From Triangularia verruculosa (Eukaryota > Ascomycota > Sordariomycetes > Sordariales > Podosporaceae): a stretch of 26,274 bases of DNA. The notes beneath the pieces were generated by a model. It ran no database searches. It was not told where the DNA came from and saw nothing but the letters and a program-made list of their open reading frames with translations. The position numbers were made by a program, and so were the translations under genes. The stretch spans positions 1-26,274 of the forward strand of contig MU864098.1 of NCBI GenBank assembly GCA_033296885.1. The letters run 5' to 3'. Position 1 is the stretch's first letter; each line of letters begins with the position of its first letter. Positions 8,461 to 17,193 of this stretch are shown here, piece by piece.

Positions 8461-9684
8461 TCAATGTCCCTGGCCTTCTTCTTCACTATCCGATGCCTTG
8501 CAAATCGCTTTGCAGACCGGTCCGATTTCGACTCCGTTCTTGATCAAAGCCTTTGCAATCTTGTAGGCATTGCTCACCCAATGCTCGCGACTTGGAAATG
8601 CCCAGATTCTGTCCAAAGGAGCACCACTGGATGCCAATAGATCTAGCATTTTGATCTCACGAGCATGAACATGCCACCACCCAGCCATCATTGACTCGGA
8701 GTCAACAAACTCGGACAGCCCTATATCAGGAGCTCCATCGTCTGCAACAAGGGTGTTGAAAAGATCGACCGCATCTTCTCGCTCCAAGTACCCATGTTCC
8801 CACTTTGCCGCAAGATCCACGCCATATCTGATCAGACGTATAATCTTCAGGTGACGTTTCCACGTTGCCATCCAGATGGCTCTTGACAGCCCCGGAGATT
8901 GAAGGCTGTCAGCCACCGACTCTCGAATTGCTGTCGGATACCCGATGAGCAACTTGACGACCTTCCACTGCTGGTACTTAGCTGCCAGGTATACCGCCAG
9001 TGATCCTAGCGGACGGTCATCATTCTGAGCGAGATTATGGGTTTCCCCCAGCACACTGAGAGTGTCTCCTACATCTCGAAGAACAAACCTCGCGAGCTTT
9101 ATCAAATCTCGCTCATCGTTCCCCTGCGCAAAGCCCATGCTATACTGGCCGTGAGCATTCCAATCGTTTAGCAAGTCAATAGGATCCACGCTGACTGGGA
9201 TGTGAATCCAGACGTCGGTTGACAATAATCTTCCGCTCATTACTTTGTGAAGCGCTTCTTCCACCATTTCATCCGTCCTTTCGGGCAGATTATGCAGCGA
9301 CCATGGCGGAAACTCGTAAGCTTGCTTGTCCACAACTCTGCCAAAGACAAGAAAGGATGCTGTCTGTTGGACGATATGCCGCGTATCCGTCTCATAGTCC
9401 GGCGTGATCTCGGCTTCCGCATCAGGAGCCATACCAAGTAACGGAAACACCTTGTCTCGGACGTCAGTCGCCTCGCTGTCCCTGAATTTCTGCAACAGCA
9501 TCCCTAATGTTCGTTTGTGGCTCCACCACGACTCTGATCTTCGGAAACCTGGCATAACCTCCAAGACGGCCTGAACATGTCCGTCAACCGTGAGGTCGAG
9601 GAACTCTGGCGCAACAGCAAATGTCCCCGAGGGTACACTCTTGCGGCCGCACGGTATGCTCGCCTTTTTCGAGCAAGCGATCTC
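8461..9684 (-). pseudogene. HET-protein C-terminal part lacking its HET domain
   Basis: The minus frame is open for 407 residues from 9684. It begins EIACSKKASIPCGRK, which corresponds to the end of the HET core (family pattern W.IQEIA.....CG). It continues with LQKFRDSEATDVRDKVFPLLGMA and ITPDYETDT, the signature just after the HET domain in fungal heterokaryon-incompatibility proteins. Later segments (SLAVYLAAKYQQWKVVKLLI and onward) resemble degenerate ankyrin repeats. An in-frame TAG at 9685-9687 precedes it. The DNA before that reads close to TGG-GTGATC-CAG but with an extra T, consistent with a one-base frameshift. No HET domain is found upstream to 10180. HET proteins trigger cell death on self/non-self conflict; this copy should be unable to signal. 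A functional short product, or a hidden intron acceptor at the TAG, is less likely. Confidence 0.72.
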
Positions 9685-9687
9685 CTA

Positions 9688-10180
9688 GGATCACAACCAA
9701 AACAGTTACCGAGGCAGGTCACCCATCAGCCACAGAGGAGCAATCGAAAGTTGGCAGGCAGAAGATCGATGCAAGGGTATGCTAGATTGATGCGGAAGAA
9801 AGTTTCTGTAGGCGTCCTATGCGCTGATCCGAAGTGCGCGGGGGAACTTTGCGGAATCATAAAGCTTGTTGGTGCATCCATAATAGCAGTGGTCCTGCCT
9901 TGAGACCGCAGTGTTAAAAGCAGCACCACCAGTATAGGTAGGCCATTTAGGCAACATCCAAGCATTCCCGAGCGAGCAACATTAAATATGAAATTATGAA
10001 GTCCTTCAAACCATTCTCCGTGACTGTATACGACATTATGGTGCAATTGTATGGCAGTATGGTTCCTAATTCTGTAGAAGATGTGTCGCACCGTGACCAA
10101 AAGGACATCCTTGCCCGCAGGCAAGGTTACTGGGTCGATAGGTATACCCACAAAGCCTCTGGTAGTATACCATCGGACAC
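9688..10180. other. No gene recognised; possible decayed HET upstream region
   Basis: A minus frame at 9726-10151 is open for 141 residues but has no HET, TPR or other motif, and its composition is erratic. The expected HET core upstream of 9684 is not visible in any frame. The stretch may be scrambled or inserted sequence, or the 3' flank of the TPR pseudogene. Confidence 0.4.
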
Positions 10181-11025
10181 TTATATTCTAGACTTCAGGC
10201 CACGCCCCCTTTTCTGCCACTCCAGGTTCATCATGCCAAACATTCTGCCCGATGCAAGAGGGACAAGATGATCAAAGAAAGCTACTTCTCCTGCTTCATC
10301 ATTTAGACTCAGATGAGCTAGGTCTGGACTACGTGACTTGAGGATAGCCAGCGAGTCTCGGATTGACCGCGCTTCGTTGCGGGAGGACTCGGCCGCTTCT
10401 TCCATTCCCTTATCTCTCTGTACCATGGAAAGGCGGTAGAGAGACCGTGCAACGTTCATAGGATACCATGATATTGTGGAGCAGGAAAAGTGGGTCAAGG
10501 CTCTGACAAGCTCTTACGTAAGGTCTGCATTCGGTGGCTGGGCTCAACGGAGCACTCTTTTGTATATATTCGCGGCTTTCTACGCTCTTTACAGCTTTCC
10601 TTTTCTTTTGTCCTTCAGATCAATCAAATGACTTCAATTGATATAACTGCTGGGGTTTTTTAAGCTTCACAGATATCCCTTCTTTTAGCGCCAATTCCAG
10701 ATGGTAACTTTGTGAAAGAGAAAATTGTAAGCATCGTGAAAAAGATACCGTGCAGTGAGGGGCCTTTCTTACAGGGCTGGGTCGAACTGGCGAAGCTCAT
10801 GATATAAAACACCAACAGCATGATAGCTGTCTAGCGTATAAAGATCCGTCTTTCCCAAGTTTCTTTTGCGCAGTTTGAGCGTCTTTAGATGTTCCAATAG
10901 GGCTTGGTCCCGATCGCCAACGCAGAAATGTATATTCCCGAGGATGAAGGTGATGAAGTGAAAGATGTGTATTGAAATCTATGGAAAGACATATCGGAGT
11001 TAAGTTGCAGGAAAGAAAACTACCT
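10181..11025 (-). pseudogene. Degraded TPR gene with introns
   Basis: On the minus strand, 10978-10773 encodes a clear TPR segment: FILGNIHFCVGDRDQALLEHLKTL, then LGKTDLYTLDSYHAVGVLYHELRQFDPAL. This exon is bounded upstream by a likely 45-nt intron (10979-11023; GTAGTT donor, CTTAAC branch, CCATAG acceptor) and downstream by a GTAAGA donor at 10772. The C-terminal exon, near 10500-10181, carries NVARSLYRLSMVQRDKGMEEAAESSRNEA and the tail ASGRMFGMMNLEW, ending in a stop. Between them, in-frame TGA and TAA codons that look like C-to-T changes interrupt the reading (about 10505-10545). The N-terminal part is missing: the sequence becomes AT-rich at 11040. It is a remnant of a TPR-tailed fungal protein, probably of the NB-ARC/NACHT class, but that class is inferred only from the tail. 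Confidence 0.62.
10979..11023 (-). other. Predicted 45-nt intron in the TPR pseudogene
   Basis: Minus-strand GTAGTT donor, CTTAAC branch motif and CATAG acceptor enclose 45 nt. The TPR reading begins directly after the acceptor. The length is short but acceptable for a fungal intron. Confidence 0.5.
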
Positions 11026-11235
11026 TAGACTGCTAAGTACGTGGAGTAGGTAGTCTGTGGGCGGACCTATATAACATACCCCTCTAAACTGAGGCAAAAT
11101 ACTATAGATTCGGTATTTTCTTGTTTTTCTACTCCCGTAATTAATTTTCTTTATCCTTTTTAATTTCTTTATTTATAAATATCCTTAAACTCTATTTTCC
11201 TATTATAAATAAGTAAAAATCTCATTACTAATAAC
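11026..11235. other. AT-rich transition, no gene
   Basis: TA-rich sequence with T runs, without open frames, between the truncated TPR relic and the transposon end. It may be RIP-mutated 5' sequence of the TPR gene or an older repeat; nothing identifiable remains. Confidence 0.4.
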
Positions 11236-11237
11236 TA
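11236..11237. repeat. TA target-site duplication, left
   Basis: TA next to the left inverted repeat. It is matched by TA at 13099-13100, as expected for Tc1/mariner-superfamily insertion. Confidence 0.75.
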
Positions 11238-11283
11238 ACGTACGTGATAAGCGAGTTAGCCAGACAAGCGAGTTAGCCACTTT
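11238..11283 (+). repeat. Left terminal inverted repeat of the Fot1-like element
   Basis: It starts ACGTACGTGATAAGCG and includes two direct copies of GCGAGTTAGCC spaced 8 bp apart. These are candidate binding sites for the transposase's DNA-binding domain. Confidence 0.85.
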
Positions 11284-11326
11284 CTACTACCTCACTATAA
11301 CTACCCTCAATTGCGCAACCACAATA

Positions 11327-13000
11327 CTAAGAAATAACAATAATTGAATCAGAAACAGATGAATCAGATGATTCTGCAGCCTCCTGGTACGTACGTGCAT
11401 TATAGCCAGGCTTGCCGCACACACCACAGCACCGAATCTTCATACGAGACCCCCCTGCACCACCACCACTTTGTTGTATTTCCTGGGCTACCTGCTTACC
11501 CACAGCCTTCTAATCCAGTAGATCCTGTGCCTCTTGTATAGTAAGTGACCCTCCAAGCCGCATACGTGTTTTTTTGGCTCTCTGTCTCTTACTAAGCTCC
11601 TCATTGGCCTTGTGTAGCGAAGAGACCTCTGTACGGAGAAGAGCTACCTCGTGTATTATACCTATTGCTCCTTTAGTAAATTGGTCTATAGTGGCTAGTA
11701 TTGAGGTTGGAGAGCTGCCCTGATGGTTAGAAATTCGAGTTTTGATAAGCGTTAACTGTAAGGTAGCCTTCTGAGAGTTGTGTGGCGTTTGAGAGACCTA
11801 AGGTTGTGCTGTGGTTGGGCTTGAGGCTGGAGGTGTTGGAGTCCGAATGCGTATATCTAGCTTAGATATCACCCTCTCTGGGTCGTACGGTATAAGGCCG
11901 GCTCCAGTAAAACCACCATAGATATTCTTTTCTATAATCGAAGTAAAAAATGCTTTTTTAAATATATAAAGAAACTCTAACTTGCTAATATATGTAATAT
12001 TTATCCGTATTAATTGCTTAATTTGGCGGCTATACGCCTTCTTTAATAGCGTAAAATAGTTTATATCTAATGGCTGAAGTATATGGGAGGAGTGCGGAGG
12101 TATATATAGTGTAATAATGTTGTACTTCCGGTAGTAGGTTTCGAATTCTTTGGAGTGGTGCCTTTCGTAGCCGTTAAGGATTAATAGCCGATATTTACCC
12201 TTCGTATAAGATACTATATAGAAATTGAAGTAATAAATCTAATTTATATCTTTCTTATTAGTAGTCTAGCTATTATCGGTTATTATAATACGTTAGGTAG
12301 CCGGAAGGCTGTACTTTTAATATTAATTAGTAAGGTAATATTATTTAGTTAACATAATAAATAGTAGGATAGTTTAATTTAAAGTATTTACGCCTTAAAT
12401 AACCGTAGTTTACTTACGATTATTAAGCTAGATTTGTTTAGCCTTACTACGGCTATTAGAAGTTATAACGACTATAATAACGACGATAATGCCTATTATA
12501 AACCTAGTTTCGTCGAAGTTATAGATATCGTTATCTACAATACTATACTTAGCTTTAGTATTCCGTATAAGCGTAAATTACTCATTAATAACCTTTGGAT
12601 CTTTATATTTAGCCCTTTAGTAGTTATATTTATACGTAAAACGCGTCCGAAGTTCTAGTTAGCGTTTAACGAAGTTATAAGTTTATTATACGCTAATAGG
12701 AGGTGCGTTACGTTCGTATAATAATCGGTTAGTTATATCTTCTATGTAATAAAGCCGAGGATAAAATATACGCGTATAGAGCTTAATTATATATTAAATA
12801 ATCGTTTACTCCTCTAGATCGGTAAGTTTATGTAAGTTAGCTGGAATATCTCGTCGTGTAAGCCGGCCAGTACGTCGGTTTCGAAGGGTATCTTTATTGA
12901 TGTTGTAGATCTTTGCTGCGGCTCGGTTACTGAGCTTTGGGTTCCTTTGTATAGCTTCGAGTGCTAGATTTACCCTGGCTTCGTACGAAAGGGTTTCCAT
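11327..13000 (-). pseudogene. Fot1/pogo transposase, RIP-inactivated
   Basis: From Met13000 to the stop at 11327 is exactly 558 codons, so no net indel has occurred. The N-terminal helix-turn-helix is intact (EARVNLALEAIQRNPKLSNR, RAAAKIYNI, and KLTDLEE near residue 65). In the DDE domain the first Asp is kept in NFDET (12512-12514). The second, expected in LLILDG, is Asn (codon AAC, 12173-12175). The third is kept in LQPLD (12065-12067), after IPPHSSHI. Stops interrupt the central part, most of them TAA/TAG where CAA/CAG or TGG would fit. The C-terminus has the KKTRMRLGGSLTIQEA motif and a knuckle-like CCGVCGKPGYNART whose last ligand is lost. The protein would cut and paste the element; this copy cannot, because of the stops and the lost Asp. 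Confidence 0.9.
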
Positions 13001-13052
13001 TGTTAGTTGTGAAAGAATTTGGCGTTTTGTGTGGAGGAAGCGTGTCGCGTGG

Positions 13053-13098
13053 AAAGTGGCTAACTCGCTTGTCTGGCTAACTCGCTTATCATGCACGT
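13053..13098 (-). repeat. Right terminal inverted repeat of the Fot1-like element
   Basis: Reverse complement of the left repeat, with differences only near the tip (GTGCAT against GTACGT). It is followed by the TA duplication at 13099-13100. Confidence 0.85.
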
Positions 13099-13193
13099 TA
13101 TTCCTTTATGTTGAAATACAGCACTTATTTGTGGATTTTACAGTATATTCTCGTCTGTGGTCCCGAGCCCCCACAACGGTCGCACTGACCTAT

Positions 13194-13310
13194 GGCCCGG
13201 AACCCCGGAAACCACGGGCATCATCAATAACCGGAAAACCCAGAAACCACGGACATCATCAATGGCCCGGAACCCTGGAAACCACGGGCATCAGCGATGG
13301 CCCGGAACCC
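13194..13310 (+). repeat. 35-bp tandem repeat, 3.3 copies
   Basis: Units at 13194-13228, 13229-13263 and 13264-13298, plus a 12-bp partial copy to 13310, share the frame GGCCCGGAACCC..GAAACCACGG.CATCA..AAT. They lie upstream of the TATA box, where enhancer repeats sit in LTRs. Confidence 0.9.
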
Positions 13311-13354
13311 GGCAGTGAGGGAATTGGAGGAAGCAAATACGAGGCCAGGATGCC

Positions 13355-13362
13355 TATAAAAG
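13355..13362 (+). promoter_or_regulatory. TATA box of the LTR-like element
   Basis: TATAAAAG lies about 45 bp downstream of the 35-bp repeat array, in GC-normal DNA. A CAAGT repeat run (about 13407-13425) follows 45-70 bp later, where a transcription start and leader would be. Confidence 0.55.
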
Positions 13363-13629
13363 GCTCCCCTTGCAGTTTGTTTGAAGTGTTCTTTTTCTCT
13401 CTTTTGCAAGTCAAGTCAAGTCAACAGTCAAGGTCAATATACTGGTTTTCCACACTCTCTTCCAGAGCATAGTCCTCTGTAGTTCAGTGCCTACCATTCT
13501 ATTTGCAGGGCATAGTTCCCATACCTTCTTCTTTGACAGGGCATAGTTCCCTGTACGTACCTGTCTTCCTTCGGTGCCACCACACTGTCGTACCTCGCAG
13601 TCCAGGGGACTCCTGTCAGACAGAAAGGC

Positions 13630-13758
13630 GGTCTGGTCAACCAAGCTAAATGAAGCTTAGGGAGAGCTGAACTGACATAACCAGTTCGGTCAAGAGTGGT
13701 CTGGTCAACCAAGCTGAATGAAGCTCAGGGAGAGCCGAACTGACATAACCAGTTCGGT
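13630..13758 (+). repeat. 61-bp direct repeat, two copies
   Basis: Copies at 13630-13690 and 13698-13758 differ at three positions, all C/T or G/A. They include GGTCTGGTCAACCAAGCT and end CATAACCAGTTCGGT. The period is 68 bp. Confidence 0.9.
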
Positions 13759-13904
13759 GAGAAGGAAAGTTCAGCTGGACATGGTACCTTTTGCCACCAA
13801 CATTGCCATCAGATACAGATATAATAGAGGTTCTCTGGCAACTCCAGAAAGGAGAGACAAGTAATATAATCATACAGTTACAACCCCCATAATATTGACC
13901 TTTA

Positions 13905-15033
13905 TAAAGTGCATCGTACTTCTAACAGATGCCGGAAATTGTAATCGGCATGGGGGTCGATCGGTTGCGGGGTTATAACTTCTAGGTATAAATGCAGTTT
14001 ATTACAGTCCACTATAAGGTGGGGCGTTAGCTAATCAGGATTAATATAGGAAGAGCCAATTAGGATGGATAAAATATATTTAATACGCTTAGGGGACTAA
14101 GTATAACGGTAACTCGATAGCAGTGCATTAATTATTGAGAAAACTTTCCAAAAGAAATGCTAAAATAATAAGATTAATATTTTATTACCTAGATATACTA
14201 TATATAGTATTTAACGGGTATAGCTACCGTTATAGAACCCTTTTCTTACGTTCCCGGCTACTTATATAACTACTCCGATATTTAGGTTAATAAGTAATAT
14301 AATGAAATATTCCTAGTAATTAGTAAACGGCTATCCGTTGTAAATTAAGAATAATAAGGATACCGAGTTCGGAGGGCCGGTAGTAGGGACGTAGAGGCTG
14401 ATATTTGGCTTTTATTTTGGGGTATATTTTAAGTTTAGAATTTAAAGTAGATTTAAAGGCGGAAGTAGTAGGGAAGACGGTAAAGGAAGTATAGTACACT
14501 AAGTAAGTGGTATCTTACTACTTAAATCGATAAATCTTTTTTATTATATTATAAATGGAATCGGAAATGTAATAAAATGGAAATGTTATTGTAGAATGCC
14601 AGAAATATATTATTAGTTCGAGAGGGTTTAAATAGAGTTAGCGCCATTAAACTACCGCTATTGCTGTAAATTATATAGTAGAAGATAGGAGCTAATATTA
14701 AGCTTAGGGGTGTCTTTTTAGCAAAGTATACTACCGTCCCGGACGGAATATCACTACTCTTAATAAAGAACCCTGGTTTATAGATAAGTATTATATCTGC
14801 TACTATACGCCGCTACGAGCTATTTAATCTATTCGGTAATATCGCCTTTTATTTATTTATAGATTAAACTTTACTTAGCGTTTATTCTTATTTATAAGCG
14901 GATATTCTGAAGTATATCTCCGTTAAGAAATATATTCGCATTATTTACCCCTTTACCCCGCTTAAATCTTAATTCTAATCGTTTTACGTTATCTATCCTC
15001 TAATATTAATACCTAAGTATACTTTAGAAAACT
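13905..15033. other. RIP-type AT-rich DNA, no gene recognised
   Basis: TA-rich sequence without open frames. A less altered patch near 13905-14060 contains GGCATGGGGGTCGATCGG. No coding motif could be read in any frame. It precedes the ipa-family pseudogene and may be its mutated upstream region, if that gene arrived as a duplicated segment. Confidence 0.45.
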
Positions 15034-17193
15034 ATAGCTTCTTTCGGAGAAGGTGTCGTTAACCTTTATATAGACCTTATCGACAAATACCGCAGATACA
15101 CTAGAATTATCGAGCGGATATAGTATACTCTTAATTTAGCCTAACGAATAGTTTATATAAAAGCGGGATCTCGTAATAGCGAGATTCTATAGTATCTACT
15201 TAACTTTAAGTTCGGTAATATCTATAAGTTTATCTTAGAATGGAATTTCTAAGATATTATTAAGGCCGGCTCTGACTTTTTCCTTAACCTATTACGTTTT
15301 CGAATTACTACCGAATTTTAAGATTAGTATACTATAGGCCTTAATAATAAGCCAGGTAATTATATTTCTATTATCGAAATAATGGAAAAGAGAAACCTAT
15401 GCTTTATCGAACGCTTCGATAACTACTTTAATATATTTTTACCTAAGCCTAATTAATATAGGAGGTTATATAGTATAATACGCTAGAATGCCGAGATAAT
15501 ACGGGGACTTAAGCCTACTATTAATACCGGCCTTTACATTCCGCAGAATACAGGTAATTTGATTTTATTAAAATAGTAATATCTCTTATAATCTTTTAAT
15601 ATTATAATTAAGGACGTTTTAGAAGCCGGTTCTAAGACTAGGGTATAAAAGGCGTTAGTTAAGACGAAGAAGATTAATATAGCGGTATCCGATACCCTAT
15701 TAAATCTCTAAATTTAAGACGGTAAGAAAAAAGCTAATATTTAACTCTCCTTAGCGGATTTTATCGCTATTACTCGGGATTAAAAGGAGGTAGTAAATAA
15801 GTACTTCGGCTTCCTATCTACCGCCCTTATTATCTTGGCCCGCGCTGTTAACTATTTCTTCTTTAGTTGCTTAGAGTTAATTCCTAATAAAAAGGGTCGC
15901 CGACTACTAGTTTACACCGATAAATATATCAGCGGCGCCGTCTTTAAGGTACTCTATATAGTAGTTTAAAACGCCGTTATTTAGGACTACCTTAGCCGTC
16001 TTTTATAACTTCTCGAAATTAAAATAGTCGATAAAATCTACCGAACTATTATTTTATAGGAGATTTCTAATATTTATTATTATAAATATAGCTGTATTTA
16101 AACCGTATTTAAATATATATTGCAGATTAATATAGGCTCGAAATAGTTTAAGAGAGTTTTAAATGTATACGATAAGGCCGGTAATATACGTATAATGATA
16201 AAGGGTAAGCCCGACGACCTTACCGCTATAGACTCTTTACTTTATTATATACTTCGACTTACGTACCTAGATATTACCGCTATTAAAGTAGTAGATTAAT
16301 TAACGAGGCTTAGTAACCTTATTAACTTTCGCCTTACTGAGTGAGCTAGGATTAATAATAAGGAAAGCGATACCCTCTTTAACTTGGCCGTTATGGTCAG
16401 GTTTATTTAAGACCTTTTACCTATTATCTCGATGCCCTTATTATCGCGTAAAAAGGGTTAGATGTTTATTTCTCGCTTTAATAATTTAAAGACTAAGCTT
16501 AATACCTTTAAAGACTAAGTAGATCTGCGCGAGTTTACTATTCCGATCGATAATTTATTGGAGTTTAATATAGTAGAGAGTACCCTTTAAAGTCTTAATA
16601 AGTTTATTATTGAGAAGACTAGTACGAAGATAAGATTTTTATATTAAGATACGTTAGTAAATTATTTAGAAGACTTTAATATATAGTATTAATAGATTAA
16701 GGAGAAGTTTGAGAAGAAGGACGAGCTTATACCGTTCTTATCTAATATAATTAAGATTAAAGAAATATAGATTAAATAGTGTAAGTAAAAAGAGAAGATA
16801 TATAGGACTCTATTATCCGTTTACAAAATTACCCCGTACGGCCCGTTATCGATTACACCTGTTTAACCTCCCGCGAAGCCCTTTAAGGTTAGTAAAGCGA
16901 CCGCGGACGTTTTTGCTATACTGTTTAATATATCGGAAGAGCGGGGAATTATTAATTAATCAGCGTTTATTAAAGCTATGGCTAAATTAGGCTTCTCTAT
17001 CCTGTCTTATTTTAGCTCGGTTTATAAGTTTTATCTGCCTAAGACGATAAAGGTAAAGAGGCCGCTTACTTTATATAGGCCCTATAGGTCTGAGATTGCG
17101 AGATATTTGATTTTGGCGTTTATATAGTATTTAAAGCGTATATATAGGTAGAATAAGGGTAGTTTTATTATTTAAGCTACTTTAGGTACCTAA
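15034..17193 (+). pseudogene. RIP-killed fungal 'ipa protein' family gene
   Basis: One plus frame runs for 720 codons without net indel, interrupted by many TAA/TAG codons. A likely lost start is ATA at 15034-15036 (an ATG changed by RIP). It reads through the landmarks I associate with the family annotated as 'ipa protein' in many fungi: GNIYKFILEWNF near residue 65; a GLYIPQNTGNL segment near residue 160; GRRLLVYTDKYISGAVF near residue 290; an I(L/V)QEISN(I/V) segment; KKGQMFISR; and the C-terminal FIKAMAKLGFSILSYFSSVY followed by RPLTLYRPYRSEIARYLILAF. Molecular function is not established to my knowledge. The family call is from memory of conserved patterns and needs a search. Its presence between mobile elements, with RIP, implies the gene was once part of a repeated segment. 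Confidence 0.62.

Larger units (their letters stand above)
11238..13098 (-). mobile_element. Complete Fot1/pogo-type DNA transposon, 1,861 bp
   Basis: The inverted repeats are about 46 bp at 11238-11283 and 13053-13098. They match except for two bases near the tips. Each contains the 11-mer GCGAGTTAGCC twice (minus-strand equivalents at the right end). TA duplications flank both ends. The length and single-transposase design are those of Fot1/pogo elements in ascomycetes. The interior from about 11900 to 12800 is heavily TA-enriched (RIP), whereas the two ends are not. Confidence 0.92.
13109..13898 (+). mobile_element. LTR-like element (probable solo LTR)
   Basis: It begins TGTTGAAATACAGCA, and the same 5' end occurs at 26180. 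The sequence is unmutated between RIP-altered flanks. It contains a TATA box and two tandem-repeat arrays, as LTR promoters do. The right end is uncertain. A 6-bp direct repeat CCTTTA at 13103-13108 and 13899-13904 suggests an end at 13898, but that would not give the usual CA terminus. An alternative end at 13882 (TTACA) lacks a matching duplication. No protein-coding part of such an element is adjacent, so a solo LTR is the simplest reading. Confidence 0.55.

Noticed and set aside
9726..10151. Minus-strand 141-codon frame as the missing HET domain
   Set aside because: It contains none of the HET landmarks (LCINQ, W-G-type strands, IQE) and has an irregular composition.
12434..12658. Plus-strand open frame of 74 codons
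   Set aside because: It lies antisense to the RIP-mutated DDE domain of the transposase. TA enrichment removes sense in one frame and opens others by chance.
13194..13310. CRISPR-like array
   Set aside because: The repeats are directly contiguous 35-bp units without spacers, in a eukaryotic LTR-like promoter.
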